Counted from the stretch's first letter, positions 33,349-42,286 are shown. The stretch is DNA of 64,000 nucleotides from Calothrix sp. NIES-4105 (GCF_002368415.1 NZ_AP018290.1:9849717-9913716), one strand, 5' to 3'. The notes: a model not told the origin generated them from the letters alone. Made by a program: numbers and translations.

Positions 33349-34413
33349 ATGAACCTTTCTAACAGCCAAGTATACTCTGTTATCTGGCATAACGATGCCG
33401 TTTCACTTATCGACCAAACCCGTATACCATACGAATACGCCAGAGTAGAAATTCACCGCTGCGACGACATGGCGCGCGCGATCAAAACCATGATAGTTCG
33501 AGGCGCCCCTGCAATTGGAGTTGCAGCAGCATATGGTATGTACTTGGGTGCAAGAGAAATAAAAACCGACAAGCGCGATGTCTTTTTGCAGGAGTTAGAG
33601 AAAGTTGCCGTAATGCTACGCGCGACTCGTCCGACCGCAGTTAATTTATTTTGGGCAATATCGCGGTCAATGAAAGTAGCATATGAGATATTAGGTACTG
33701 TTGACGATATTAGAAAAGCCTTACTAGAAACCGCCCAAGCAATTCAAGTAGAAGACTTACAAACTTGTCAAGCTATCGGTGACAATGGGTTAAAAGCACT
33801 ACCTGCAAATCCTGAACAACTAACTTTACTTACTCATTGCAATGCAGGCGCCCTAGCTACTGCCGGATATGGTACAGCATTAGGTGTAGTACGTTCAGCT
33901 TGGCGCGAAGGCAGATTAACAAGAGTATTTGCCGACGAAACTCGTCCTAGACTACAAGGCGCCAAATTAACAGCGTGGGAATGTGCCCAAGAAGGTATAC
34001 CTGTTACGGTAATTACTGATAGTATGGCAGCACACTGCATGAAACAAGGCTTAATACATGCTGTAGTAGTAGGCGCCGACCGTATCGCAGCCAATGGTGA
34101 CACAGCAAATAAAATAGGCACGTATAGTTTAGCACTCGTAGCAAAAGCACATAACGTACCCTTCTTTGTAGCGGCGCCGCTTTCAACAATTGATTTTGAC
34201 CTAGCAGACGGTAGCGGAATACCCATTGAAGAACGCGACCCCACAGAAATCTCTCAAGTTGGTGAAACCATTATCACGCCAACTATAGGCGTAGACTACT
34301 ATAACCCCGCCTTCGATGTTACACCCGCACAATTGATAGAAGCAATAATCACAGAAAATGGTGTATTTGCTCCCAAAGACCTAGCAAAATCAAAAGAACT
34401 ACAACCCGTATAA
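33349..34413 (+). CDS. mtnA: methylthioribose-1-phosphate isomerase
   Basis: MtnA isomerises methylthioribose-1-phosphate to methylthioribulose-1-phosphate in the methionine salvage pathway. The protein (354 aa) shows [26 protein letters not shown], the catalytic cysteine in [14 protein letters not shown] and the catalytic aspartate in [21 protein letters not shown], which are diagnostic within the eIF2B-like fold. No other mtn gene is adjacent. It is preceded by 120 bp containing a hairpin repeat. Confidence 0.95.
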   Translation: MNLSNSQVYSVIWHNDAVSLIDQTRIPYEYARVEIHRCDDMARAIKTMIVRGAPAIGVAAAYGMYLGAREIKTDKRDVFLQELEKVAVMLRATRPTAVNLFWAISRSMKVAYEILGTVDDIRKALLETAQAIQVEDLQTCQAIGDNGLKALPANPEQLTLLTHCNAGALATAGYGTALGVVRSAWREGRLTRVFADETRPRLQGAKLTAWECAQEGIPVTVITDSMAAHCMKQGLIHAVVVGADRIAANGDTANKIGTYSLALVAKAHNVPFFVAAPLSTIDFDLADGSGIPIEERDPTEISQVGETIITPTIGVDYYNPAFDVTPAQLIEAIITENGVFAPKDLAKSKELQPV

Positions 34414-34843
34414 AACGTAGGTTGGGTGGAGCGCTTTTCGGTTCCCAACATAAATATTAGTCCGTTATTATTTCTTGTAGAGACGCGATTAAATCGCGTC
34501 TCTACGCACGTTAAAACAACAAAAGGGCAGGTTCACCAAAATTCGATGTAATTAATTTTAGACAGTTGTAGCATAGGCTTATAGCCTGTGCAGTCCAGTT
34601 AATTATTTTTACCACGCCCGTCGCAGAGGACACAGAGAGAAAAGGAATAAACCACGCTCCAAAGCGCTCGTACACAAAGGAAGAATTAAGAAGAGAGAAT
34701 TCCCAAAACTTTTAACATCAAAAATCCCTACCTTACTATTTACCACACAGGGCATAGAGAGATTAAAATTCGGCGCCTAAACCAATCTTTAATTTGTGAA
34801 GCTACAGAGTTACTATTTGATTTTTGAAGTATAAGTAGTAACG
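34414..34843. repeat. repeat-filled intergenic region
   Basis: There is no gene here. In order it holds a GTAGGTTGGGTGGAGCG repeat half-element (from 34422), a near-perfect hairpin GTAGAGACGCGATT-A-AATCGCGTCTCTAC (34477-34505), and a second copy (34566-34685) of the composite repeat at 9545. In that copy short blocks containing GCCCGTCGC and GCGCTCGTAC interrupt the normal repeat. One GGCGCC lies at about 34770. Confidence 0.65.
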
Positions 34844-35074
34844 TTAGGCAACTTGCAAAGGCTTTGTAGGAAGCATCCTAGGTTCAGGTAGCGGTTGATT
34901 TTCCTGACTCAGCATTTCAACGAAAGCTTCAATTACCTCCTGACCATTTTTGGCTGCTTCTTCATAAGTTCTGCCGTGCGTATGAAACTCTTGCCAAGGA
35001 AATTCAGGCAAGTGGACTAAGAAAAGTTGGTCTTCTTCTGACCATTGAATTACCATACTGTAGCGATAGCTCAT
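34844..35074 (-). CDS. hicB: HicB-family antitoxin
   Basis: The 76-residue protein is a HicB partial RNase-H-fold antitoxin. It opens YRYSMVIQWSEEDQLFLVHLPEFP and has the HTHGRTYEEAAKNGQEVIEAFVE helix. There is no added ribbon-helix-helix domain. It follows hicA with a 4-bp overlap, the toxin-first order normal for hicAB. Two strands and the helix complete the usual core. Confidence 0.9.
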   Translation of the reverse strand: MSYRYSMVIQWSEEDQLFLVHLPEFPWQEFHTHGRTYEEAAKNGQEVIEAFVEMLSQENQPLPEPRMLPTKPLQVA

Positions 35075-35319
35075 TCTTCACCTTCCTGTTTTTCTTGTTC
35101 TTCTTGTTCTTGTAGTTCTTGCAGCTTTTTCAATACCCGTTCAATGCTCTTTTCTAAATATAGCGGAGCATCATCTCCATCTTTACCTGGGATGGTTAAG
35201 GGTTCTTTAGGCAGCAAGGGGTGTCTCCAATACGTATGACTTCCTTTACCTCGACCTGGTTGAAGGACATAACCAACTTTTGCGACCTTGGCTTTCAATT
35301 CTCTTATTTTCTGTGGCAT
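35071..35319 (-). CDS. hicA: HicA-family mRNA interferase toxin
   Basis: The protein (82 aa) shows MPQKIRELKAKVAKVGYVL, then GRGKGSHTYWRHPLLP with the catalytic histidine in the GSH motif, a double-stranded-RNA-binding-like fold. The C-terminal tail EEQEEQEKQEGEE is unusually acidic and is encoded by a tandem trinucleotide-rich stretch. I chose ATG 35319; a TTG start at 35334 would add five residues not seen in the family. It overlaps hicB by 4 bp. Confidence 0.85.
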   Translation of the reverse strand: MPQKIRELKAKVAKVGYVLQPGRGKGSHTYWRHPLLPKEPLTIPGKDGDDAPLYLEKSIERVLKKLQELQEQEEQEKQEGEE

Positions 35320-35378
35320 TGCCCGAATTATCAACTCTTATTTTATTTCTTTTGCTAGAAAGTTACAAATTCAAATTT

Positions 35379-35849
35379 TTACCAGCCTTCGAGTGTAACA
35401 GGTTCACCTTTATAACCGACTGCTTTTAAGGCTGTGTTAAATCTGTCTAACCCGATTTTTCTTATATCATCGACTATTTCACATAACATCATGTAACCCA
35501 GCTTGGAACCTTCATCGTCCAGCTTTTGGGCTTCTAGGTACTCGCGCGCTAGTTTACGTGCTTCGGTATCTTTTAGTGCATCGGAAGCATTATTTACAGG
35601 GTTTATTCCTTTGGACTGTAGGAAGCTAACGACACCTTTATGATTCCATAGGTAGTAAGTTTTACCTTGATTAGGCTCGATTTTCTGAAATAGTCCATTG
35701 GCTGTTTCCGTGGGTTCACCTTCTGCGTTACGGAGTCCGTTTTCTTTTAATATCTTTCCGAAAGCTATTGCTGATTTACCAAATTCGGCGCCGAGTTCAG
35801 TAAGTGTTCTCCATTCTGAGCGGAAATTCTTCTTAGACTTGTTACCCAT
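35379..35849 (-). CDS. hypothetical protein, possible DNA-binding/phage-like
   Basis: The 156-residue basic protein opens MGNKSKKNFRSEWRTLTELG. An N-terminal helix-rich part (ELGAEFGKSAIAFGKILKENGL) looks like a winged-helix or antirepressor-type module, followed by KTYYLWNHKGVVSFLQSKG. No family can be named. I chose ATG 35849, directly after AGAGGTG, over an upstream in-frame start at 35876. It lies about 60 bp upstream of hicA on the same strand. Confidence 0.55.
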   Translation of the reverse strand: MGNKSKKNFRSEWRTLTELGAEFGKSAIAFGKILKENGLRNAEGEPTETANGLFQKIEPNQGKTYYLWNHKGVVSFLQSKGINPVNNASDALKDTEARKLAREYLEAQKLDDEGSKLGYMMLCEIVDDIRKIGLDRFNTALKAVGYKGEPVTLEGW

Positions 35850-36007
35850 ATACACACCTCTGGCTTTAATAATCAATATCGATTCAATATTGATTTCTTA
35901 TTGCTGAGGATAGCGCAATTATTTGGAGGTTATATTTTATTTAAAGAAAAATAACAAGAACATTAGTACGTTTATCCAAAATCGTAATCATACTTAACAT
36001 GCAAGTA

Positions 36008-36059
36008 CAGGCAAGATGAAAACACAGGCAAGATGAAAACACAGGCAAGATGCCTGTGC
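36008..36059. repeat. 17-bp tandem repeat
   Basis: CAGGCAAGATGAAAACA occurs twice in tandem, followed by a third partial unit that runs into the GGCAAGATGCCTG hairpin of the widespread 'caggcatccttgcctg' family. It is next to the stop of the ABC ATPase gene. Confidence 0.7.
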
Positions 36060-37141
36060 TACAAGATAGGGTATAATTTATTGCCTGTGGCGGGATCAAA
36101 TACGAATAAGTAATTTAAATCTAGGTTTAAATTTAATTTGTCACCAGGATGAGGACGTATATTTCCGGGAGCTTGAATACTTAGAGTTTCTGTTGAACCC
36201 GGTAAAGTCGCGCGTATTAATGTTTCTCTTCCTAATGGTTCGACAACTTTTACGTCAACAACTAAAGCTGAAGGTTCAGAAGAAATAGTTATGTGTTCGG
36301 GACGAATACCTAAGTCAAGCTGCTGTGCTGTTGAAAAATTAGATTTTTTCATTCCAGCAGGTAGGGGTAGTGCTTGACCTGAAATATCAAACCCGTTACC
36401 TGTAAATTTTGCAGGTAAAATATTCATTGGTGGATTACCAATGAAAGTTGCTACCATCCGGTTTGCTGGTTGATTATAAATTGTTTGCGGTTCTCCGATT
36501 TGTTGGATGTGTCCTTGGCTTAATACCACGATTTTATCTGCTAGAGTCATTGCCTCTACTTGGTCGTGGGTAACATATACTGTTGTGTTTCGTAAATTTT
36601 GATGTAACTGTTTCAACTCCGCGCGTGTGTCGTCGCGTAGTTGTGCGTCTAAGTTTGATAGTGGTTCGTCGAGTAAAAATACTTGTGCTTGTCTGGCAAT
36701 TGCTCTTCCTAATGCGACTCGCTGTTGCTGTCCACCAGAAAGCTGCTTCGGTTTACGGTCGAGCAAATGGTCTAACGATAAAGAAGCGGCAACTTCTGCA
36801 ACGCGCTGCTGAATAATTCGAGGGTCTACCTTCCGCATCTTCATCCCAAAGGCAATATTTTCACCTACCGACATATGAGGATATAGGGCATAATTCTGAA
36901 ACACCATTGCCACATCCCGTTGTCGTGCTGGAACATTATTAACTAAATTTTCCCCGATGTAGAGATTTCCCGAAGTGGCATTTTCCAACCCTGCTATCGT
37001 TCGGAGTATTGTAGACTTCCCACATCCACTTGGACCAACCAATACCCAAAACTCACCATCAGGTATCTCAAAGGTGATATCCTCTATTGCCGTAACATTG
37101 TTAAAGCGGCGTTTGATGTTTTCAAGACGAACGTTTGCCAT
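36059..37141 (-). CDS. ugpC: sugar-type ABC transporter ATP-binding protein (UgpC/MalK family)
   Basis: The 360-residue ATPase energises a CUT1-type importer for sugars or polyols such as glycerol-3-phosphate, maltose or glucosylglycerol. It shows Walker A GPSGCGKST (about 37-45), the Q-loop FQNYALYPHM, the signature LSGGQQQRVALGRA and Walker B VFLLDEPLSNLD, then the switch histidine in VTHDQ. A C-terminal TOBE/MRP-like regulatory domain spans about 240-360. No permease or binding-protein gene is adjacent. Such orphan MsmK/UgpC-type ATPases often serve several transporters. Confidence 0.9.
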   Translation of the reverse strand: MANVRLENIKRRFNNVTAIEDITFEIPDGEFWVLVGPSGCGKSTILRTIAGLENATSGNLYIGENLVNNVPARQRDVAMVFQNYALYPHMSVGENIAFGMKMRKVDPRIIQQRVAEVAASLSLDHLLDRKPKQLSGGQQQRVALGRAIARQAQVFLLDEPLSNLDAQLRDDTRAELKQLHQNLRNTTVYVTHDQVEAMTLADKIVVLSQGHIQQIGEPQTIYNQPANRMVATFIGNPPMNILPAKFTGNGFDISGQALPLPAGMKKSNFSTAQQLDLGIRPEHITISSEPSALVVDVKVVEPLGRETLIRATLPGSTETLSIQAPGNIRPHPGDKLNLNLDLNYLFVFDPATGNKLYPIL

Positions 37142-37270
37142 TGATTTGCAGGTCTTCTCTCATAACTCTTAAATTTTATAGGAAAATATCTTGATAATGG
37201 CTTCGTGGCACCAATCTTAAATCTCTCTTCCCAATATATAATCTTAACTTCAGAAGTGATTTTTAGTGTT

Positions 37271-37304
37271 TTTGTTGAATTTTGTTGAATTTTGTTGAAT
37301 TTTT
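37271..37304. repeat. 10-bp tandem repeat TTTGTTGAAT
   Basis: Three tandem copies, in the promoter region between the divergent ABC ATPase and the nucleotidyltransferase-like gene. Confidence 0.65.
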
Positions 37305-37368
37305 CGCAATATAAAGTTGCTTACGCTGGATAATTAGGGTCTGTCAGGGTGTGAGAGGTGTTGACGAG

Positions 37369-37821
37369 ATGATTCCAAAATTTGATGATAATGGAAATTT
37401 GCCGCCAGGAATACATTTGGTAGAATGGGAAGAGTTCGATGAAAGATTTAACTACAATCCTACCAGGCTGCGGCTAATGAAAGGGCTAAAACTAGCCATG
37501 ACCCATCTGAAAGCTGCAAATTGCAGGATAATCTACATAGATGGCAGTTTTGTTAGTAACAAAGAAAAGCCAGGAGATTTTGACGCTTGTTGGGAGGAAA
37601 ATGGGGTTGATATCAATGAGTTAAACTTGGTAGCTCCAACTTTGTATAATTTTGCACTACGACGTACAGAACAAAAAACGAAGTACAGAGGTGAAATTTT
37701 TCCAGCTAACTATCCTGCGAATGATTCTGCTACGCCATATATAGATTTTTTTCAATTTGATACAAGAACAAATATCAGTAAAGGCATTATTGCTATAGAT
37801 TTAATAAGGTGGGAACCATAA
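37369..37821 (+). CDS. DUF6932-like putative nucleotidyltransferase (toxin candidate)
   Basis: The protein (150 aa) opens MIPKFDDNGNLPPGIHLVEWEEF and carries YIDGSFVSNKEKPGDFDACW (about 57-76). This is a GS-x8-DFD pattern like the active site of minimal nucleotidyltransferases. Proteins with this opening are often encoded next to HTH genes and are suspected toxins. The start ATG 37369 gives the family-like N-terminus; the GTG at 37351 is an alternative. Its stop overlaps the start of the HTH gene (TAATG), so translation is coupled. AT-rich and free of GGCGCC, so probably acquired. Confidence 0.65.
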   Translation: MIPKFDDNGNLPPGIHLVEWEEFDERFNYNPTRLRLMKGLKLAMTHLKAANCRIIYIDGSFVSNKEKPGDFDACWEENGVDINELNLVAPTLYNFALRRTEQKTKYRGEIFPANYPANDSATPYIDFFQFDTRTNISKGIIAIDLIRWEP

Positions 37822-38342
37822 TGATAAAGAACGAGCAACAATATCATATTACTAAAGAGTGGCTAAAGAAGTTTGAGCAGTCAGTAGCAGGAATTGAGAA
37901 TGATGAAAGTTTAAAAGCAGACCCATTACGTTGGAAGCTATATAGGGATGCATACCAAAGTCAGGTTGAGGAGTTTTTGGAAGAAATTGCCGAATATGAA
38001 AGATTGATTAATTCTGATAAAAATCAACCAATTAAAATCAAAGTTGAAAATTTTAATAAACTTCCAGATGTATTGATAAAAGCTCGCATTGCCGCTAAAA
38101 TGAGCCAGAAAGAACTGGCTGATATTTTAGGCATCGAGGAACAAAGAATCAAAGAGTGTGAAGATAAAGATTATCAATGTGCTAGCTTTATAGAAGTACT
38201 TAATGTAAGTGAAGCGTTAGGTGTAGAATTTAACAATGCATTTGTGCAAGTAGATTTTGAGGAAATAGAAGAGTTCAAAGAAGTCGCTCTTGAATGGCAC
38301 CAACGACAACAAGAAAAGAAAAATATCAAAGCTACAGCATAG
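37821..38342 (+). CDS. helix-turn-helix protein, probable antitoxin
   Basis: The protein (173 aa) has a helical N-terminal part with a coiled-coil look (about 10-80). An XRE-type helix-turn-helix follows (LIKARIAAKMSQKELADILGIEEQRIKECE, about 90-120). The C-terminal tail is helical. It starts one base before the end of the nucleotidyltransferase-like gene. By analogy with toxin-antitoxin pairs it would neutralise that protein and repress the operon. Confidence 0.65.
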   Translation: MIKNEQQYHITKEWLKKFEQSVAGIENDESLKADPLRWKLYRDAYQSQVEEFLEEIAEYERLINSDKNQPIKIKVENFNKLPDVLIKARIAAKMSQKELADILGIEEQRIKECEDKDYQCASFIEVLNVSEALGVEFNNAFVQVDFEEIEEFKEVALEWHQRQQEKKNIKATA

Positions 38343-38495
38343 AGTAAATCAGATTTTTACAGGCACCTTCCTCAACCTCCCTCTATAGCTCCTCTCTCTG
38401 TGAACTCTAGTGGTTTCTGTGGTCAAGATAAATACATAACTGCAAATCTGAGACAGACATGCTACGAATCGTTAAAAACTTAACCAGGTTATAAA

Positions 38496-39536
38496 ATGAA
38501 TCGTCCTCGTTTAGCAATTACTTTGGGAGATCCTGCGGGGATAGGACCCGAAGTCGTTTTGAAAGCTGTATCAGATTCTCAGTTTCGAGAATTTGATATC
38601 ACTGTTGTAGGTACTCGAAGTTTACTTGTTGATACGTACACAAAACTTCAAGGTATTGAGGGTATCGGTAAGTTAGCCGAACCTGATGATTTAAAAATTT
38701 TAGATGTCGATATAGACGCTGCTACTTTAGCTAATATTACTCCTGGAGAAGGTTCGGCTGCAAGCGGCACCGCTAGTTTTGCTTTTTTGGAAGTAGCTAT
38801 TGCGCGCGCACTATCAGGATTTGATGCTATTGTGACGGCGCCGATTGCTAAGTCAGCATGGAAAGCAGCAGGGTATAATTACCCTGGACAAACTGAATTA
38901 TTGGCAGAAAAATCTCGCGCTCATAGTGTGGGAATGCTATTTGTCGCACGTTCTCCTCACACTGGTTGGACACTTAGAACATTATTAGTCACTACACATA
39001 TTCCACTATGTCAAGTAGCTAAAGTATTAACTCCAGAATTAATGACGCAAAAACTTGATTTATTAGTAGAGTGTCTGAAAAATGATTTTGGGATCGAAAA
39101 TCCTCGGATTGCTATTTCTGGATTGAATCCTCATAGCGGTGAACAAGGACAGTTGGGAACTGAGGAACGTGACTGGTTAATTCCTTGGATAGAAGAGCAA
39201 CGTGCTAACTTACAATTAGATGGTCCAATTCCACCAGATACCATGTGGGTAAAACCAGGTTTAGCTTGGTATGTCCATCAAAACTCTAATCCTGCTGATG
39301 CTTACTTAGCACTGTATCATGACCAAGGTTTAATACCCGTTAAGTTAATGGCGTTTGACCGCGCGGTTAATACTTCGATTGGTTTACCTTTTGTTCGTAC
39401 TTCTCCAGACCACGGTACAGCATTTGATATTGCCCATAAAGGTATTGCCGATGCTACAAGTATGAAAGCAGCAATTGAATTAGCTAACTCTTTGTGCATC
39501 CAACGCCAAAAGCAAAAATTTCCTGCCCTCGTTTAA
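38496..39536 (+). CDS. pdxA: 4-hydroxythreonine-4-phosphate dehydrogenase
   Basis: PdxA oxidises 4-phosphohydroxy-L-threonine for pyridoxal 5'-phosphate synthesis in the DXP-dependent route. The protein (346 aa) opens [20 protein letters not shown] and has [26 protein letters not shown] and the metal and substrate histidines in [13 protein letters not shown] and [20 protein letters not shown]. It ends with the catalytic-loop [17 protein letters not shown]. Substrate and NAD sites are complete. The DXS product encoded at 31321 is the other precursor of PLP in this route, although the genes are not linked. Confidence 0.95.
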   Translation: MNRPRLAITLGDPAGIGPEVVLKAVSDSQFREFDITVVGTRSLLVDTYTKLQGIEGIGKLAEPDDLKILDVDIDAATLANITPGEGSAASGTASFAFLEVAIARALSGFDAIVTAPIAKSAWKAAGYNYPGQTELLAEKSRAHSVGMLFVARSPHTGWTLRTLLVTTHIPLCQVAKVLTPELMTQKLDLLVECLKNDFGIENPRIAISGLNPHSGEQGQLGTEERDWLIPWIEEQRANLQLDGPIPPDTMWVKPGLAWYVHQNSNPADAYLALYHDQGLIPVKLMAFDRAVNTSIGLPFVRTSPDHGTAFDIAHKGIADATSMKAAIELANSLCIQRQKQKFPALV

Positions 39537-39653
39537 TCTTCTTTAATATATTCATTAAAACCAATCAAATGTATAAAAAAAATGAATAGATTTATGACTT
39601 TACACAGTTAATGATAGTATTATCCACAATAATTTAATCCATCAGGAGAAACA

Positions 39654-40166
39654 ATGAACAAGAATTTACTTCGTAATGTATTAGTTGGTGCAGGTATTGC
39701 TACCGTTGGTGCAATCGGAACGAAGGCAGCAGTAGATTATTTTAAAAATCGTGGAGAAGAAAAAGTTGTTGATGATAGTCAAGATGATGCTGAAGCGACA
39801 TCACCTGAAGAAGTTGCCTATGCTACTGTAGAACCAAGTTCTGTACAGTCGTTTTTAGATGCAAGCTTCGGCGCCCCAGGTCGGTATGTTCCAAACCGCC
39901 CCCCAAAAGTATTTGATTATCAAGGTAAGCAGTACATGGTTATTTGGGCACGAGATAACAAGCAAAACAAAAATCAAATGATGGCGTTCCAGTATACTGA
40001 TGCTGGACGTAAAATGATTGCTAGTGTAGGATACACAAGTAATAAAACTGATTACAACCTTAACTTAGCAGGAACACCTTTTGCCGTTAATGTCAATGGA
40101 AAATTATTAACTTCCGGTCAATCACAAGCTGCTGGAACTTCGGACGTTGACTTTGTGCTTGCTTAA
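39654..40166 (+). CDS. hypothetical protein with N-terminal hydrophobic segment
   Basis: The protein (170 aa) starts MNKNLLRNVLVGAGIATVGA, a single hydrophobic segment that could anchor it or serve as a signal. An acidic linker follows (about 35-60), then a compact domain with PNRPPKVFDYQGKQYMVIWA. A GGAG ribosome binding site precedes the ATG. I see no catalytic motif and cannot name a family. It is 163 bp from the downstream rhodanese-like gene. Confidence 0.6.
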   Translation: MNKNLLRNVLVGAGIATVGAIGTKAAVDYFKNRGEEKVVDDSQDDAEATSPEEVAYATVEPSSVQSFLDASFGAPGRYVPNRPPKVFDYQGKQYMVIWARDNKQNKNQMMAFQYTDAGRKMIASVGYTSNKTDYNLNLAGTPFAVNVNGKLLTSGQSQAAGTSDVDFVLA

Positions 40167-40328
40167 ACGTATTCAGTCAGGGGGAGTATATTCTAACTAA
40201 AGATATATATCTCCATAGTTCACCCTATGGAAAGATTAAATGTCGGTTAGTATTAGATAAATTTTTCTTAGTAATCAAAATTCTGTAGTATATCTGGCAT
40301 TCATAATATATGTCAGGGAGGAGATAAA

Positions 40329-40781
40329 ATGACTAACAAACTTTTTGATAATATCATTCCCCAACAACCACCCACCAACGACCGTTCTGACGTTCATGCC
40401 CTGAAGTCGCGTCTCGAATGGGGTGAGCCTGCTTTTACAATCCTTGATGTACGTGAGCGTAGAGCATTTAATGAAGGGCATATCATGGGCGCCATGTCAA
40501 TGCCATTGGAAGACCTAGAAAGAATGGCAGCTACAATTCAAAAAAGTCGTGACATTTACATTTACGGTGAAGGTGAAGAACAAACTGCCCAAGCTGCACA
40601 ACAACTTAGAAGTGCTGGATATGAGAGCATCTCAGAACTAAAAGGTGGTTTACCTGCATGGAAAGCTATCGGTGGACCAACCGAAGGAATTATCGAATCT
40701 ATGACTCCTGCTGGTGCCGATGATTACAACGTCGTAGCACGTATGAAAAATCATACCGAAACACAGAATAAAGAAGTGTAA
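40329..40781 (+). CDS. rhodanese-like domain protein, catalytic cysteine absent
   Basis: A single rhodanese fold fills residues 20-115. RLEWGEPAFTILDVRERRAFNEGHI carries the conserved Asp-Val-Arg and the GHI motif, and the C-terminal part is LRSAGYESISELKGGLPAWKAIG. The active-site loop, normally C-x4-R, reads YIYGEGEEQTAQ with no cysteine, so sulfur transfer is unlikely. Such inactive rhodaneses act as binding or sensing modules. It is followed by a bidirectional terminator made of gtgctgagt repeats. Confidence 0.85.
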   Translation: MTNKLFDNIIPQQPPTNDRSDVHALKSRLEWGEPAFTILDVRERRAFNEGHIMGAMSMPLEDLERMAATIQKSRDIYIYGEGEEQTAQAAQQLRSAGYESISELKGGLPAWKAIGGPTEGIIESMTPAGADDYNVVARMKNHTETQNKEV

Positions 40782-40807
40782 AACAAAGTTATTAGTGCTG
40801 AGTGCTG

Positions 40808-40855
40808 AGTGCTGAGTGCTGAGTTAAGACTTTTAACTCAGCACTCAGCACTTTT
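40808..40855. terminator. bidirectional terminator built from STRR repeats
   Basis: AGTGCTGAGTGCTGAGTTAA (40808-40827) and its exact complement (40833-40852) form a 20-bp stem with a 5-nt loop, followed by TTT. It lies between the convergent rhodanese-like and RNase D-like genes. The arms are heptamer repeats of the AGTGCTG type. Confidence 0.75.
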
Positions 40856-40862
40856 AACTATT

Positions 40863-41489
40863 TTAGTGTTCAAATAAATCTTTAAACTGCATCAAATCTA
40901 ACGTTACGATTGTGGGCAGACACTGAAAACAATGTTGCGCGATTTCGTAACGTTCTTCGCGTTCTAGCATATCTATTAATTTTTGCCGCGCGCTGATTAA
41001 GTATCTAACATCGTTGGCAGCATAACTTAACTGTGCCTCACTCAAGTTAACTGCGTTTCCCCAGTCGGAACTTTGTGCGCTTTTGTCAAGTTCTACTTTT
41101 TCGAGTTCGAGGATTAAATCTTTGAGTCCGTGACGATTAGTGTAGGTACGCGCGAGTTTGCTAGCTATTTTAGTACAGAAAACAGGCTCGACGTTGATCG
41201 TAAGATTGTAACGGAGCGCAGCAAGGTCAAAACGCGCGAAGTGAAAGATTTTTACGATATTTGTAGCTTCAAGAAGTTTTTTTAAGTTTTTGGCTTCGGT
41301 TTGTCCGCGCTCAATCCTAACAGCGGTAACTTGACCTTCGCTATTACACAATTGAACCAAGCACAAACGGTCACGTTGTGGCAAAAGTCCCATTGTTTCG
41401 GTGTCAACAGCAATTGCATCGCTTTTTAAGTAAGTCGATAGAGTCGCTTCATCAATATCGCTATCACAAACTTGGAAATCAGATAACAT
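40863..41489 (-). CDS. rnd: RNase D-like 3'-5' exonuclease
   Basis: The protein (208 aa) contains only the DEDDy exonuclease domain. AIAVDTETMGL (Exo I, Asp and Glu) is followed by FHFARFDLAALRYN (Exo II), then SSDWGNAVNLSEAQLSYAANDVRYL (Exo III with the Tyr and Asp). The HRDC domains of full-length E. coli RNase D are absent, as in many cyanobacterial homologues. It probably trims 3' ends of tRNA precursors or other structured RNA. A longer relative with a coiled-coil tail is encoded at 12799-13725. Confidence 0.85.
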   Translation of the reverse strand: MLSDFQVCDSDIDEATLSTYLKSDAIAVDTETMGLLPQRDRLCLVQLCNSEGQVTAVRIERGQTEAKNLKKLLEATNIVKIFHFARFDLAALRYNLTINVEPVFCTKIASKLARTYTNRHGLKDLILELEKVELDKSAQSSDWGNAVNLSEAQLSYAANDVRYLISARQKLIDMLEREERYEIAQHCFQCLPTIVTLDLMQFKDLFEH

Positions 41490-41539
41490 AATAGTGCTGA
41501 GTAATGAGTGCGCTCGTGCGCTCGTGCTGAGTAATGAGT

Positions 41540-41587
41540 GCGCTCGTGCGCTCGTGCGCTCGTGCGCTCGTGCGCTCGTGCGCTCGT
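41540..41587. repeat. octamer tandem array GCGCTCGT x6
   Basis: Six perfect copies of GCGCTCGT lie in the middle of a gtgctgagt-type repeat. A two-copy version stands just upstream (41509-41525). Together the block from 41492 to 41595 forms the leader of the RNase D-like gene. Related single copies occur at 10980 (as ACGAGCGC) and 34670. Confidence 0.75.
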
Positions 41588-41624
41588 GCTGAGTGAAAAG
41601 ACAATAAATTGAATTGTGTTTCTA

Positions 41625-41767
41625 CTCAGCACTATATTACCTCTACTCAGCACTCAGCACTTTCCACTCAGCACTATATTACCCCTACTCAGCACTCAGC
41701 ACTTTCCACTCAGCACTATATTACCCCTACTCAGCACTCAGCACTTTCCACTCAGCACTCAGCACTA
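41625..41767. repeat. 42-bp tandem repeat, three copies plus partial
   Basis: Units start at 41625, 41667, 41709 and 41751 and have the form CTCAGCACTATATTACCCCT plus ACTCAGCACTCAGCACTTTCCA. The array directly abuts the stop of the CAP-domain gene at 41765. Confidence 0.85.
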
Positions 41768-42286
41768 CTTACTGTTGATGAAAATCTCGGTGAAGTAGAT
41801 TTCTCCCTTACTATTGGCAGCTACACCGATTCCAGTTTGGCTGTAATTTCCCTCAATGTTTTTCTTGTGACCTCGGCTTTTGAGCCAACCTTGAACAGCT
41901 TGGGTTGCTGGGTCTTTGTAACCTTGATTGTATGCTACGTTTTCAGCGGCGCCACTATAAGCAATGCCTATGGATTTGACGCGATTACTAAAATCTTGAT
42001 GACCAAACGGAGTTTTTCCATTAGCCATATCTTGACTGTGACTTCTAGCGTGATCGTCGATTTTAGTATTACGTGCTAATCGAGACAATCCTTTTGATGT
42101 ACGATACTGATTTATTTTCTCAAAAATTGACTGTTCGAGTGTATCAGTCTTAACAGTGGTAGATTGTGCGACCTGGATAACTTGCGGCGCCTGTTGATAA
42201 TGCCGAGTGTTTGCAGAAGTGCTATCGGGCGAGGAAAATAAACCGCCTGCCAATAAAATAGCACCGATAGTAACATGTCGGTTCAT
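41765..42286 (-). CDS. secreted CAP-domain protein
   Basis: The protein (173 aa) has a short signal peptide (to about residue 24, SANTRH) and a CAP/SCP domain from about 50. LEQSIFEKINQYRTSKGLSRL, then HARSHSQDMANGKTPFGH with conserved His, then SGAAENVAYNQGY and GWLKSRGHKKNIEGNY with the second His/Glu set follow. The domain ends TGIGVAANSKGEIYFTEIFI. Bacterial CAP proteins are extracellular and of largely unknown function. It is a tandem paralogue of the gene at 42442. Confidence 0.85.
   Translation of the reverse strand: MNRHVTIGAILLAGGLFSSPDSTSANTRHYQQAPQVIQVAQSTTVKTDTLEQSIFEKINQYRTSKGLSRLARNTKIDDHARSHSQDMANGKTPFGHQDFSNRVKSIGIAYSGAAENVAYNQGYKDPATQAVQGWLKSRGHKKNIEGNYSQTGIGVAANSKGEIYFTEIFINSK

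Noticed and set aside
41500-41770. Possible CRISPR array
   Set aside because: The repeats are contiguous with no unique spacers, so these are simple tandem arrays.
41609-42079. 156-codon plus-strand frame with STQHYITPTQHSAL repeats
   Set aside because: The repeats are a translation of the 42-bp tandem array (a multiple of three), and the rest is antisense to the CAP-domain gene.
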